A DNA stretch of 64,000 nt from Undibacterium umbellatum (GCF_014284125.1 NZ_JACOFX010000001.1:1-64000); one strand, 5' to 3'; shown: positions 35,312-44,903, numbered from the stretch's first letter. Numbers and translations are program-made. The notes: a model not told the origin generated them from the letters alone.

Positions 35312-36268
35312 TCAGGCCTTGACCAGCAAGTGTGGATGTTGGGCAGACAATTCCTGCCATGCATCAAAACCACCTGAAAATGGCCTGACATCTTTAAACC
35401 CCAACTGTCTCAGGGTATGCGCAGCATGTACTGCACCTGCATCGCCAGGGCAGGCGCAGATGGTGATAATCATTTCGTGCTGTGGCCAATGTTGGGCAGC
35501 ATTACCAACCTGCTTGACCTCGCTGACCATGGCATGGGGTATGGTGCCGGTTTCTGCAATCAGCGCCGGACTGCGCAAATCGATGATATGGGGCAGGGCG
35601 CTGGTCTTCAGCGTATCTGACATTTCAGTCGCACTGAAATGTGGGATGGACGCGAGTTTTTCAAAACGTTTCTTTTGCCAGAATTTCCAGGCCAGCCAGC
35701 TCAATACCAGAGCAATGAAGATTGCAGCGATACGTATACCCTGCGCCGACAAAAAGACCAAACCAGCTTCAATTTGCGCCTGCAAGGCAAAGCCAGCCAG
35801 CAAGGCCAGTCCTGCCCATAAAGCTGCACCAGCGGCGGAAGCCAGCATGAAAGACGTACGCGGCATACCTAAAGCACCAGCTACTGGTGGAGCCACGGTA
35901 GAAAACCCCGGGATAAATTTACCCACCACCAGTGACCATACTCCCCAGCGATGAAAGCGTGCTTCCGTCTGGTTAACGCAAGACCCGGGGTTGATCGACA
36001 TCTTGCATAAAAACTTCAACACGCTATAGCCAAACTTCTTGCCGGCCTGGTACCAGATCAGGTCGGCAATCAGGGAGGCCCCCACCGCTGCCATCAGCAA
36101 AACCAGCAATTGCCCGGACTGTGTAGCCTGACTGGCGTTGAACATCATGGTCGGTACTGCTGGCACAGGCAAGCCCAGTTGCTGCAGCAAGACGTTGACA
36201 AACACCATCAAACTATCGTTTTGACGAAAAAAATCTGTCAGCCAACCTTGTTGCATATGCAATTCCAT
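35312..36268 (-). CDS. DedA-family membrane protein fused to rhodanese
   Basis: The 318-residue protein has a DedA/SNARE-associated membrane domain (about 1-205). It shows the amphipathic LPVPAVPTMMF re-entrant motif, LIADLIWYQAGKKFG and VGKFIPGFSTVAPPVAGALGM. A cytoplasmic rhodanese domain follows (about 215-318), with HIIDLRSP and a catalytic-type Cys in ITICACPGDAGA (about residue 271). DedA proteins are lipid- or proton-linked transporters; rhodanese domains handle sulfur or act as redox sensors. The fusion suggests a membrane function gated by sulfur or redox chemistry. It converges with the LysR gene, 5 bp apart. Confidence 0.88.
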   Translation of the reverse strand: MELHMQQGWLTDFFRQNDSLMVFVNVLLQQLGLPVPAVPTMMFNASQATQSGQLLVLLMAAVGASLIADLIWYQAGKKFGYSVLKFLCKMSINPGSCVNQTEARFHRWGVWSLVVGKFIPGFSTVAPPVAGALGMPRTSFMLASAAGAALWAGLALLAGFALQAQIEAGLVFLSAQGIRIAAIFIALVLSWLAWKFWQKKRFEKLASIPHFSATEMSDTLKTSALPHIIDLRSPALIAETGTIPHAMVSEVKQVGNAAQHWPQHEMIITICACPGDAGAVHAAHTLRQLGFKDVRPFSGGFDAWQELSAQHPHLLVKA

Positions 36269-36412
36269 TAGTAATCATGCTTGAGCAGGCATGGTGAACG
36301 GTCAAATAAATCCCGCATATCCTTATACCTGAATGAAACCCTATTGTAGGGCATTGCCAGACTTTGCATGTAATGCGTGTTGCAAACCAAGCAGAAAACA
36401 CTTCAGCTCAGT

Positions 36413-37486
36413 TCAAGCGGCCAGCCCATGCGCTGATGATCCAGCCCTGGCAAGCAATTCTGCATACCTGGCCGGGTCGACATTCGAACCACAGACCATC
36501 ACAGCCACCCTTTTGCCTGCGAGCCTTTGGCGCAAAGGTCCAAACAAACCTGCCGTGGCAACTGCTGCAGCAGGTTCAGCCACCAGCTTGACGTCATGAT
36601 ATAAATCCGACATCGCAGTACAGATTTCATCATCACTGACCCTGACAACCTCATCCACAAAACGCTGACATACCCTGAAACTGTAATCCATGGCATATGG
36701 CGCGCACAGGCTGTCGGCTATGCTATCAACTACCTTTAACTTTTCTGGCTGACCAGACTGAAAGCTGCGGTACATGGCATCTGCACCATAGGGTTCAACT
36801 CCATACACGGCACAATGTGGTGCCAATTGTTTGACTGCAGAAGCAATGCCGCCACATAAACCACCACCACCGATAGGCACGATCACGGCATCCAGTTGCA
36901 CCACTTGCTGCATCAACTCCAAACCCACTGTTGCTGTACCCAGTGCAGTCAACGGGCCATCATAAGGATGGATCATGGTGCGCTGCTCTTCTTCAACGAT
37001 GCGATGCCCCAGTGCGAATGCCTTATGCATGTCCGCTTCCAGTATCACTTCCGCGCCATCCTGTCGGCAAGCTTTGATGCGGGTAGGGCTGGCATGACGT
37101 GGCAGCACCACTTTGCAAGATACACCCGCCAGCTTGGCAGCATAGGCAACCGCCATTGCATGATTGCCTGCACTGACGGCAACCACACCACGCTCTCGCG
37201 CATCTGCATCCAGCGCAGATATACAGTTCAAGGCCCCGCGCAATTTGAAAGTACCGGTTTTTTGAAACAGCTCCAGCTTCAGCCAGACCTCGGTATCTGG
37301 TTCCAGCTTGTCCAGCGCAGACCCGGTTTGCCAGTGCCAGACAGGGGTATGCAAAACCTGCTGTGACAGCCTGGCTGCTGTCTTGCGGATATCTGCCAGC
37401 GAGGGATAAGGAAAATCTGTGCTCAATAAAGTAGATGGTGAAGAGGCATGGGCGTGCAAAGGTCTGTCTGTAACGACATGGGACAT
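36413..37486 (-). CDS. Threonine/serine dehydratase, PLP-dependent
   Basis: The 357-residue fold type II PLP enzyme has KTGTFKLRGALN with the Schiff-base Lys, SAGNHAMAVAYAAKL, PIGGGGLCGGIA as phosphate cup and VMVCGSNVDPA. It lacks the C-terminal ACT-like domain of long IlvA enzymes, so it is of the short, TdcB-like type. It deaminates Thr to 2-oxobutyrate or Ser to pyruvate. The start at ATG 37486 has TGGAG 6 nt upstream. A candidate isoleucine-rich leader peptide and competing hairpins lie upstream, which would suit an isoleucine biosynthetic role and attenuation control. Confidence 0.88.
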   Translation of the reverse strand: MSHVVTDRPLHAHASSPSTLLSTDFPYPSLADIRKTAARLSQQVLHTPVWHWQTGSALDKLEPDTEVWLKLELFQKTGTFKLRGALNCISALDADARERGVVAVSAGNHAMAVAYAAKLAGVSCKVVLPRHASPTRIKACRQDGAEVILEADMHKAFALGHRIVEEEQRTMIHPYDGPLTALGTATVGLELMQQVVQLDAVIVPIGGGGLCGGIASAVKQLAPHCAVYGVEPYGADAMYRSFQSGQPEKLKVVDSIADSLCAPYAMDYSFRVCQRFVDEVVRVSDDEICTAMSDLYHDVKLVAEPAAAVATAGLFGPLRQRLAGKRVAVMVCGSNVDPARYAELLARAGSSAHGLAA

Positions 37487-37500
37487 AAAAACTCCAGAAT

Positions 37501-37615
37501 AAAAATCAGCAGAAAAAATCAGAGAAGGCGTGAGCGTGATAGTTACAGTAATAGCGCTCAGGACATCAGAATAGGATGAGCTGAAGGGCCGCCAGGCACC
37601 GGCATGCGCCGTAGC
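37501..37615 (-). promoter_or_regulatory. Candidate attenuator leader of the dehydratase gene
   Basis: Between the leader peptide stop and the dehydratase gene, CGGC at 37600-37603 can pair either with GCCG at 37608-37611 or with GCCG at 37588-37591. The two hairpins are mutually exclusive. A further stem (TGAGCG 37531-37536 with CGCTCA 37555-37560) lies 13 nt before a T run on the minus strand. The arrangement resembles transcription attenuation, though the final terminator is weak. Confidence 0.4.
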
Positions 37616-37672
37616 TTAACGACCCGGAATAATTCGAATAATGGAAATGTCGCAGATGGAAGCAGCAGGCAT
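37616..37672 (-). CDS. Candidate isoleucine-rich leader peptide
   Basis: An 18-codon frame reads MPAASICDISIIRIIPGR. Six codons are Ile, four of them in the last eight positions, just before a GC-rich alternative stem-loop region. This is the pattern of a branched-chain amino acid attenuator leader. The frame is open further upstream and in-frame ATGs give 45- or 70-residue versions (the 45-residue one contains INAASAVVRAIAM), so the true start is uncertain. None has a clear Shine-Dalgarno sequence. It lies about 130 bp before the dehydratase gene. Confidence 0.45.
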   Translation of the reverse strand: MPAASICDISIIRIIPGR

Positions 37673-37832
37673 TGCAATCGCGCGCACGACAGCAGATGCG
37701 GCATTAATTGCGCATAAGTTCGTGTTCAGCAGGGGAAGGGTGATTGCGTGCATGAGAAAAACTGTAACCGATCTTGCTGTGTATGGCAAGCGCTCTTCGA
37801 AAACAATATGGCGATGAATGATGAGCATTGGC

Positions 37833-38536
37833 TTAAATTTCTAATTTCTTTTCGAGCCAGGTTGGACACGTATCGTCTGTCTTGTCTGGACCAGGAAAGT
37901 AAAACTCTGCATCAAAGTATTCTGCTAGTTGTGTACCTACGAGAGCAGCATGCACGGCTTCTGGCCAAGGCGGCACTTGACCGTTAAATAGTCTAATATC
38001 ACCACCCATAGACACTTTTACGAGGAACCGTTCGACAGGCGTAGATTCATTTAGTATTGCTACTATCATGCGTATGAACCAACCAGTAGAATCGCCATCC
38101 CACAAGGTTGAATACATAAAATTTCACCAGGGAATCCAGAAATTTTTTCCTTTAGAGCTTCAAACGTCATTGCCTCATCTGCTTCCCGTTTTTCAGCCGC
38201 GATCAATATGTCACGAGAAGGTTTCATATTTTCAAGCTCTTGCTTACACTCGTCCAACGTCCAAGGAAGAGTTTCTCCATGTTCCAACAACTGTAGAATA
38301 AGTTGAAAATCAAAAAAATGGTCCCAAACATCCGATTTTTTATATTCTTTCCATTCAAAAACCGAACTAAGTAACAACCAGCGCTTTTGGTTCGAAAAGG
38401 ACTGAGCGAGATCCCGAGCAAATTGCATTTTGTCAGGCTCAGCCGAACTTGCGATGAGATTACGCCAAACTACAGATGGCCTTACGCCAGAGCGAATGCG
38501 CTGAGAAATGTTCAAGTGAATATCTGTCGATAGCAT
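37833..38536 (-). pseudogene. Unknown protein gene split by a frameshift
   Basis: Two overlapping frames appear to be one gene. Frame 1 (38536-38066, 156 residues) is helical and charged up to FEALKEKISGFPGEIL, then ends in an out-of-frame tail. Frame 2 (38117-37833, 94 residues) starts exactly there and continues with sensible protein (YSTLWDGDSTGWFIRMI, then PPWPEAVHAALVGTQLAEYF). One extra base in the T4 run at about 38111-38114 would restore a product of about 234 residues. No family is recognised. The gene is isolated between the dehydratase leader and the periplasmic protein gene. A real loss of function or a base-calling error are both possible. Confidence 0.5.
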
Positions 38537-38677
38537 TCGTTGATGTAAAATTAGTTGTTAAAAATTGGATGATAAATTAAATCGCTCCTAAAGTGATTTC
38601 TAAACTGGAGTCGTTTCGATCTTATCTGATTATTCTTTTGTTAACTAAGGATCAGTTTCAAGATGCAATGTTGCGAT

Positions 38678-39877
38678 TCAAGGTTTCTTCTCTTCACGTC
38701 TATCAACAACGATTCTTGGCGTCGCAGGTATTTCTTTCACAGTATAAGCCTCAGGTACCGCAAATAAAGTCGCCGCTGGTTCTGTGCGTTTCAAATTATT
38801 CAGCTTGTAATTCCATTCACCTGTACGTGGGTCCGTTTGTTTTGCGTAGACGGTCATTTGCAGTTCTGGTGAATACCAGTTTTCTGAGATGACAGTAATC
38901 GGATTTTTATTGCCGACTTCGCCCGCAGGGATTTGGTAGGAGCGCATTTTTCCTTCTGCGCGTACGCCGTCAATGTCACGGCTACCCAGGTCTTTGGTGT
39001 TGCCCTTTGCAGTCCAGCGGTTGTCCACGAATGCCATGGACATGGGGCTAAGGGCCATGAGACTGGTGAAATTGCCTGATGTTGAGCTCAGGCTGGTATG
39101 CAGGACTGGCATGTCGCTGGCATTGCCAGCACGGATGACCCTGACCTGGACTTCTTCGCGCACGTCTTTGCTGCCTTCAGCTTTGTCACCACCGGTTTTG
39201 CGTTCTATACGTTTGACGATGACTTCGTCACCGTTGCGCTGGGTTTCTACGCTGACTGTTTTACCCTCCTGTTTTAGCTTGTCCAGTTTTTCTTTGGCGG
39301 CATCAAGCTTCTCTCTGGCACTGGTCATTTTTTCATCCAGGTCTTTACCCATGTGCATTTTGGTTGCTGTCTTTTTTTCTGGCATGAGGATATAGCGCAG
39401 GTTTTCAACCGGGTCCGTGATGACGACGTGCTGGACATTGCCCTTGCTGTCTCGCATTTCCTGGCGGGTGCGGCCAGCAGCATCGCGGTAACTGAGGCTA
39501 GTAGTTTTGTTGCTGATCTGGTTGCCATCGGCCAGGGTCTGGGTTTTCTCTGTGACGATTTCTGCGCTGTACGGCGCATTTTTAATTGGCCGGATACTAT
39601 ACATGCCTTGCATGCTGACAAATGCCTGGCTCATGGCGTCGGAGACTATTCTGCTGACGTTTTTTGTATCGGGTATGTCTGCCAGTGCCAGCGTAGGTGG
39701 CACTGCGGGCATCAATCGAATTGGCGGTAGCGGTGGAATCGCAGGCACCTGTATGATTTCAACGTGACGACGCAAAGGTTTTTCTTCTTCTGGGTTTGCA
39801 GTGTCACTGTCTGTATTGGCATGTGCCATGGCCCAGGCAGAGCTTAACAATATAAAGAGTGGCAGCTTGGTTTTCAT
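38678..39877 (-). CDS. Secreted proline-rich protein with coiled coil, unknown function
   Basis: From ATG 39877 the product has about 399 residues; an ATG at 39901 adds eight residues before the signal peptide. The N-terminus (MKTKLPLFILLSSAWAMAHA) is a Sec signal. A Pro-rich segment follows (VPAIPPLPPIRLMPAVPP), then a beta-rich domain and a Lys/Glu/Asp-rich coiled coil (about 180-215). The C-terminal domain contains WYSPELQMTVYAKQTDPRTGEW. The gene lies downstream of an ECF sigma factor and a one-helix membrane protein on the same strand, so it is probably part of that regulon and acts in the periplasm. Confidence 0.65.
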   Translation of the reverse strand: MKTKLPLFILLSSAWAMAHANTDSDTANPEEEKPLRRHVEIIQVPAIPPLPPIRLMPAVPPTLALADIPDTKNVSRIVSDAMSQAFVSMQGMYSIRPIKNAPYSAEIVTEKTQTLADGNQISNKTTSLSYRDAAGRTRQEMRDSKGNVQHVVITDPVENLRYILMPEKKTATKMHMGKDLDEKMTSAREKLDAAKEKLDKLKQEGKTVSVETQRNGDEVIVKRIERKTGGDKAEGSKDVREEVQVRVIRAGNASDMPVLHTSLSSTSGNFTSLMALSPMSMAFVDNRWTAKGNTKDLGSRDIDGVRAEGKMRSYQIPAGEVGNKNPITVISENWYSPELQMTVYAKQTDPRTGEWNYKLNNLKRTEPAATLFAVPEAYTVKEIPATPRIVVDRREEKKP

Positions 39878-39944
39878 GATGCGTCCTTTTTTGTGTGTCA
39901 TTTTCGTTGTTCGATGCTGCGTATGTTATTGATGAGCTTATTGC

Positions 39945-40451
39945 TTACTTCAGGAGTCGCATGGCTAATGGCTCACCATCGGCAGCGACCAGCATTTGCG
40001 CCTGCACCATGTCACCGGCTATTTCTGGTGAGACTGGCATGCCCAGGCTGGCCAACCAGGCAGCTGGCACTTCAGTTTCCATCATGTGAGGTGTTCCTTC
40101 ATGTAGACGCTCCAGCGGTACCAGGGCGACGAAGGGCGGCAGCTCTGTGTTTGAAACTGTGATGCTGTCTGGTGCCAGTTGATGCTGCGATGCTGGAAAC
40201 AATACCGTTAGCATGACCAGGCCAAAACTGCCGCTCAGCGTCAGCAAACCTGCCAGCCACGGGCGCAAACCTTTGTTGCGCGCCTGTTTCTTGTTCTTGA
40301 CCTGTTGTTTGGCGAAGGCTAGCAATAAAGCCTGCTCGGTAGAAGCTGGCGTATTCAGTTCCTGCAAATCTTTACGCAAGAGGTTGAACTGCTGGTCCAG
40401 CACGGCATCTGTATTGCTGGCGTCCTGTAGGGTATTCATAAGGTCTTTCAT
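39945..40451 (-). CDS. Single-span membrane protein, candidate anti-sigma factor
   Basis: From ATG 40451 (overlapping the sigma factor stop by 4 nt) the product has 168 residues. It has a cytoplasmic helical N-terminus of about 65 residues, one membrane helix (GLLTLSGSFGLVMLTVLF) and a periplasmic C-terminal part (about 80 residues). No zinc-binding His-x3-Cys-x2-Cys motif of classical ZAS anti-sigma factors is present. Tight coupling to the sigma gene and the topology support an anti-sigma role, which is inferred from position only. Confidence 0.6.
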   Translation of the reverse strand: MKDLMNTLQDASNTDAVLDQQFNLLRKDLQELNTPASTEQALLLAFAKQQVKNKKQARNKGLRPWLAGLLTLSGSFGLVMLTVLFPASQHQLAPDSITVSNTELPPFVALVPLERLHEGTPHMMETEVPAAWLASLGMPVSPEIAGDMVQAQMLVAADGEPLAMRLLK

Positions 40452-41062
40452 CTTTGTGTTCTGGTTTTTGCTGCTGCGTCGGGTCGCCAGCCCAGTCTTT
40501 CGCTGTATTGCAGTATCGCAGCCCGCGCCCGTGACAAGCGTGATCGCACTGTCCCTATATCTATGTCGCAAATCACTGCTATCTCCGCGTACGACAGTTC
40601 CTGCAATTCATACAAAATAATTACGTCACGATAATGTGGGCGCAGTACCGCGACTGCTTGCCGCACATGTTCAGTCATCTGCTGGTGGAAGATGGCGTCC
40701 GCTGGTTCTGTTGTTTCACTCATCAAGACTTCTTCTCCATCTTCTTCACCAAATTCTTTACCAAAAGCAGGCAATGGCTGATGACGGCGTTCTGCCTGAT
40801 CCTGTTTCAGTAATAAATTTCTGGCTACGCCAAACAAAAAATTCTTCAAGCTGCCCAGGCCTGCGTCATAACGGTAAGACTTGCTCAGCAAACCCATGAA
40901 AACATCTTGCACAACATCAGCTGCCAGCGCACTCTGGCCACATCGCATCAGGGCATAGCGATAGATAGGCCCCTGATGGCGCTGGTACAGACGTTGAAAT
41001 GCAGCGACATCACCGTCGCGCATTTGTGTCAGCAAGCTGGAATCTGTCTCTTGGTTATCCAC
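40448..41062 (-). CDS. ECF-type RNA polymerase sigma factor
   Basis: The 204-residue protein has region 2 (FQRLYQRHQGPIYRYALMRCG, VVQDVFMGLLSKSYRYD, LKNFLFGVARNLLL). An acidic linker follows (about 100-125), then region 4 (LRPHYRDVIILYELQELSYAEIA, then IGTVRSRLSRARAAI). It lacks regions 1 and 3, as expected for extracytoplasmic-function sigma factors. It is the first gene of a three-gene operon with a putative anti-sigma factor and a secreted protein. A small palindrome (AAGGTATTACCTT) lies about 20 bp upstream at 41081-41093 and may be part of its control region. Confidence 0.92.
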   Translation of the reverse strand: MDNQETDSSLLTQMRDGDVAAFQRLYQRHQGPIYRYALMRCGQSALAADVVQDVFMGLLSKSYRYDAGLGSLKNFLFGVARNLLLKQDQAERRHQPLPAFGKEFGEEDGEEVLMSETTEPADAIFHQQMTEHVRQAVAVLRPHYRDVIILYELQELSYAEIAVICDIDIGTVRSRLSRARAAILQYSERLGWRPDAAAKTRTQR

Positions 41063-41351
41063 GTTTATTTGTTGGTTGTTTTAAGGTATTACCTTGAGAG
41101 GCTTTGAAAGTTCCAATTATTTTCGCGCTATCTGCATTCATATGAAATGCACCAGTTTGGTGAGACTGCGCATTTGTTTGGTGCGCATTCCGGTAATCCA
41201 GCCTATTTACCCTTGGTTCAAAACTTGCTGTGTTGCTTTTTATAATGTTTTTAGAATGATGGCCTGTCACCTGTGTGGACTTGCTTGTTATTCTGGAAAT
41301 GGCGATAAATAATAAGTTTGGTGATAGCACAGACAATAAGCGAAAGAAGAT

Positions 41352-41654
41352 ATGGATCTGACACCCAGAGAAAAAGATAAGTTGCTGATTTTTACCGCTG
41401 CCTTGCTGGCGGAGCGGCGCAAGGCGCGTGGCCTGAAGCTGAACTACCCTGAGGCAGTCGCCCTGATCACTGCCGCCATCATGGAAGGTGCGCGTGATGG
41501 CAGGACGGTGGCCGAACTGATGTCGGAAGGTACGCAAATACTCAGCCGTGCCGATGTGATGGAAGGCGTGCCGGAAATGATTCCTGATATCCAGGTCGAA
41601 GCGACATTCCCGGATGGCAGCAAGCTGGTAACCGTTCATCACCCCATTCCTTAG
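41352..41654 (+). CDS. ureA: Urease subunit gamma UreA
   Basis: The 100-residue product is a full-length urease gamma subunit. It has [44 protein letters not shown] and [22 protein letters not shown]. It forms the (UreABC)3 core with UreB and UreC in the cytoplasm, hydrolysing urea to ammonia and carbamate. It starts the second urease block; ureB follows after 9 bp. Confidence 0.95.
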   Translation: MDLTPREKDKLLIFTAALLAERRKARGLKLNYPEAVALITAAIMEGARDGRTVAELMSEGTQILSRADVMEGVPEMIPDIQVEATFPDGSKLVTVHHPIP

Positions 41655-41663
41655 GAGAAGACC

Positions 41664-41969
41664 ATGATACCAGGCGAAACCCTGATAGAGGATGGGGACT
41701 TAGAACTGAACGTCGGTCGTGCAGTGGTCAGCATTACTGTAGCCAATAGCGGTGACAGGCCGATACAGGTGGGCTCACATTTTCATTTTTATGAAACTAA
41801 TCCGTCCTTGCAATTTGACCGCCAACAGGCGTATGGTATGCGGCTCAACATTGCTGCTGGCACTGCCATCCGTTTTGAGCCGGGGCAGCAACGCAGCATA
41901 GAACTGGTGGCCCTGGCGGGTGACCGGAAAGTCTATGGCTTTAGCGGTAAAGTCATGGGGGCGCTATGA
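41664..41969 (+). CDS. ureB: Urease subunit beta UreB
   Basis: The 101-residue product has the beta-subunit signature [52 protein letters not shown] and [14 protein letters not shown]. An AGGAG-like site precedes its ATG. It overlaps ureC by 4 nt. Confidence 0.95.
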   Translation: MIPGETLIEDGDLELNVGRAVVSITVANSGDRPIQVGSHFHFYETNPSLQFDRQQAYGMRLNIAAGTAIRFEPGQQRSIELVALAGDRKVYGFSGKVMGAL

Positions 41970-43663
41970 AAATTTCACGCCATGCCTATGCTGAAATGTT
42001 TGGGCCGACTACGGGTGACCGCATCCGACTGGCAGATACCAATCTATTCATAGAAATCGAGAAAGACTTTGCCATTTATGGTGAAGAGGTAAAGTTTGGC
42101 GGTGGCAAGGTGATACGCGATGGCATGGGCCAGTCGCAAAGACCACATGCAGAAGTCATGGATACCGTCATCACCAATGCCGTCATCATTGATCACTGGG
42201 GCATCGTCAAGGCCGACATTGGGATTAAAAATGGCTTGATTGCCTGTATAGGCAAGGCTGGTAATCCTGACATACAGTCGGGCGTTGATATGGCAATTGG
42301 TGGTGCGACCGAGATCATCGCCGGTGAAGGCAAGATCGTGACCGCTGGTGGCATCGACTCACACATCCATTTCATCTGTCCGCAGCAGATAGAAGAAGCG
42401 TTGATGAGCGGCGTCACCACCATGTTGGGTGGCGGTACTGGCCCGGCCACCGGGACGGCAGCAACGACTTGTACGCCTGGCCCATGGCATTTGCATTCCA
42501 TGCTAATGGCGGCAGATGCATTCCCCATGAACCTGGGCTTTATGGGCAAGGGCAATGTCAGCCTGCCGTTGCCACTGGAAGAACAGGTCAGGGCTGGTGC
42601 CATCGGCCTGAAGCTGCATGAAGACTGGGGTACGACGCCGCAAGCCATCGACAACTGCCTGACCGTGGCAGACCAGATGGATGTGCAAGTTGCTATCCAT
42701 AGCGATACGCTCAACGAAGGCGGTTTCCTGGAGCACACCCTGGCGGCATTCAAGGACAGGACTATCCATACCTTCCATACCGAAGGTGCGGGCGGTGGCC
42801 ATGCGCCGGATATTATTGCGGCGGTGGGCGAGGCGAATGTATTGCCGTCTTCCACCAATCCTACCCGTCCCTACACCGTCAATACCCTGGATGAGCATCT
42901 CGATATGCTCATGGTCTGTCACCATCTTGACCCGGCTATTGCTGAAGACATCGCCTTTGCCGAATCACGCATACGGCGCGAAACCATTGCTGCTGAAGAT
43001 ATTTTGCATGACATTGGTGCTATCTCGATGATGTCTTCTGATTCCCAGGCCATGGGTCGTGTGGGTGAAGTCATCATGCGCACCTGGCAAACTGCAGACA
43101 AGATGAAGCAACAGCGCGGTTCGCTGGCGGAAGACAATGCGCGTAACGACAACTTCCGTGTCAAACGCTATATCGCCAAATACACCATCAACCCGGCGTT
43201 GACCCATGGCATTGCCCATGCAGTCGGCTCGCTGGAAGTAGGTAAGATTGCCGATATCGTCTTGTGGAAGCCTGCTTTCTTCGGCGTAAAACCGTCGATG
43301 ATCATCAAGGGCGGCATGATCGCCGCTGCCCAGATGGGTGACCCGAATGCATCGATACCAACGCCACAACCTGTGCATTACCGCATGATGTTTGGTGCCT
43401 TTGGTGGCGGGCTGAAAAAGTCTTTCACCTTTGTCTCGCAGGCTGGGCTGGATGCCGGTCTGGCGGATCAACTGAAGCTAAACAAGACCCTGATTGCCGT
43501 CAAGAACACGCGCCATATCCGCAAAAAGGACATGATACACAATGGCCTCACGCCAAAAATGGAAGTTGATTCCGAAACCTATGAAGTCCGTGCCAATGGT
43601 GAATTGCTGGTGTGCGAACCGGCAAAAATTCTGCCTATGGCCCAACGCTATTTTTTATTTTAA
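41966..43663 (+). CDS. ureC: Urease subunit alpha UreC (catalytic)
   Basis: The 565-residue product is a full-length catalytic subunit. The nickel-binding His pair is in [10 protein letters not shown] and the carbamylated Lys in [12 protein letters not shown]. Active-site [15 protein letters not shown] and the flap region MVCHHLD are present, as is the C-terminal PMAQRYFLF. All ligands of the bi-nickel centre appear intact. Nickel is inserted by UreD, UreE, UreF and UreG, encoded here and upstream. Confidence 0.96.
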   Translation: MKISRHAYAEMFGPTTGDRIRLADTNLFIEIEKDFAIYGEEVKFGGGKVIRDGMGQSQRPHAEVMDTVITNAVIIDHWGIVKADIGIKNGLIACIGKAGNPDIQSGVDMAIGGATEIIAGEGKIVTAGGIDSHIHFICPQQIEEALMSGVTTMLGGGTGPATGTAATTCTPGPWHLHSMLMAADAFPMNLGFMGKGNVSLPLPLEEQVRAGAIGLKLHEDWGTTPQAIDNCLTVADQMDVQVAIHSDTLNEGGFLEHTLAAFKDRTIHTFHTEGAGGGHAPDIIAAVGEANVLPSSTNPTRPYTVNTLDEHLDMLMVCHHLDPAIAEDIAFAESRIRRETIAAEDILHDIGAISMMSSDSQAMGRVGEVIMRTWQTADKMKQQRGSLAEDNARNDNFRVKRYIAKYTINPALTHGIAHAVGSLEVGKIADIVLWKPAFFGVKPSMIIKGGMIAAAQMGDPNASIPTPQPVHYRMMFGAFGGGLKKSFTFVSQAGLDAGLADQLKLNKTLIAVKNTRHIRKKDMIHNGLTPKMEVDSETYEVRANGELLVCEPAKILPMAQRYFLF

Positions 43664-43666
43664 ACA

Positions 43667-44185
43667 ATGCTGACACTACAAACAAAAATCGAGACTGCCG
43701 ACAGCATCGTCGGGCAACTGGTCTTGCCGTATGAATTGCGTGAAAAAAGCCGCTTGCGTGCCACCCTGGCCAGTGGTGAAGATGTGGCCGTGTTTACCGT
43801 GCGAGGTACTGTCATGCGCCATGGTGACCTGATGCTGGGTAATGATGGTCGTGTGATTGAAGTCGTTGCTGCGGCTGAACCGACGTATAAAGTGGAATGC
43901 GAAACTGCCTTTAATTTACTGCGCTGTGCCTTCCATCTGGGTAACCGGCATACTCAGGCACAGGTCGGCGAGGGTTTTCTACGCATACGCAAAGACCCGG
44001 TGCTGAAGGAAATGCTGCAGGGGCTGGGTGCAGTCGTTACTGAAGAACAGGCCAGTTTCGAGCCGGAATCAGGCGCTTATGGTGGTGGACATCATCATGG
44101 CGGTGATGATGGACATCCGCATAATCCACTGGCACCAATACCTTTGCGCCAGCGCATACATCGTCCTTCAGACAGCAAGGCTTGA
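43667..44185 (+). CDS. ureE: Urease accessory protein UreE
   Basis: The 172-residue nickel metallochaperone has the peptide-binding N-terminal domain (LPYELREKSRLRATLASGEDV) and the metal-binding C-terminal domain (FHLGNRHTQAQV). A His-rich tail (GGGHHHGGDDGHPHN) should bind several Ni ions. It is immediately downstream of ureC and its stop overlaps the ureF ribosome region. Confidence 0.94.
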   Translation: MLTLQTKIETADSIVGQLVLPYELREKSRLRATLASGEDVAVFTVRGTVMRHGDLMLGNDGRVIEVVAAAEPTYKVECETAFNLLRCAFHLGNRHTQAQVGEGFLRIRKDPVLKEMLQGLGAVVTEEQASFEPESGAYGGGHHHGGDDGHPHNPLAPIPLRQRIHRPSDSKA

Positions 44186-44187
44186 GC

Positions 44188-44868
44188 ATGCAGTCTGCAG
44201 CCTTACTCCATCTCCTGCAATTGGCTAGCCCATCTTTGCCCATCGGTGCCTATAGCTATTCGCAAGGGATGGAAGCGGCGATAGAAAAAGGCCTGGTGCG
44301 CAACGAAACCACAGCCCGGGAATGGATTGTCAATTGCCTGCATGAGGTGGTGGCGCGTTTTGAGGCACCAGTACTATGGCGCTTGTTGCAGGCTTTCGAG
44401 AGCAGGGATCTGGTCGCCGTATCGCACTGGACCAGTTTGTTCATCGCCGCCAGGGATACCGCAGAATTTCGGGCAGAGAGCATACAGATGGGTTATTCGC
44501 TGGGCAAACTGGTGAACGACTTGAAGATTGCTGATGTTCAGTTATTGGCAATTTTACTGGCACAACATGAATTGCCTTTGCCCACGGCCATGGCTGCTGC
44601 TGCAGTTGCCTTGCAGGTGCCGCCGGAATCAGTCTTGCTGGGCATGCTGTTTTCATGGGCAGAGAATCAGGTACTGGTAGGCGTGAAATCCATCCCCCTG
44701 GGCCAGGTGTCTGGACAACGCTTATTGCTGTCGCTGCGTCCCGAACTGGAAAAAGCAGCCCGGCTGGCGCAAGAACTGGAAGATGATCAATTATCGAACT
44801 GGTCCCCAGGCCTGTCTTTGCTGTCCATGCAACATGAGGTGCAGTACAGCCGTCTGTACAGATCATAA
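44188..44868 (+). CDS. ureF: Urease accessory protein UreF
   Basis: The 226-residue helical protein begins at ATG 44188. It has the family hallmarks LLQLASPSLPIGAYSYSQGMEAAIEKG, RDTAEFRAESIQMGYSLGKL and QVLVGVKSIPLGQVSGQRLL. It works with UreD as a fidelity factor that couples UreG GTP hydrolysis to nickel delivery. A TTG at 44182 would overlap ureE but is less likely. Confidence 0.93.
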   Translation: MQSAALLHLLQLASPSLPIGAYSYSQGMEAAIEKGLVRNETTAREWIVNCLHEVVARFEAPVLWRLLQAFESRDLVAVSHWTSLFIAARDTAEFRAESIQMGYSLGKLVNDLKIADVQLLAILLAQHELPLPTAMAAAAVALQVPPESVLLGMLFSWAENQVLVGVKSIPLGQVSGQRLLLSLRPELEKAARLAQELEDDQLSNWSPGLSLLSMQHEVQYSRLYRS

Positions 44869-44903
44869 AAATTGAAAACAGGAAACGAACAGGAAACGAA
44901 TAG

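Noticed and set aside
38593..38892. 99-codon plus-strand frame
   Set aside because: Overlaps the 3' end of the secreted-protein gene in antisense and shows no credible start or domain.
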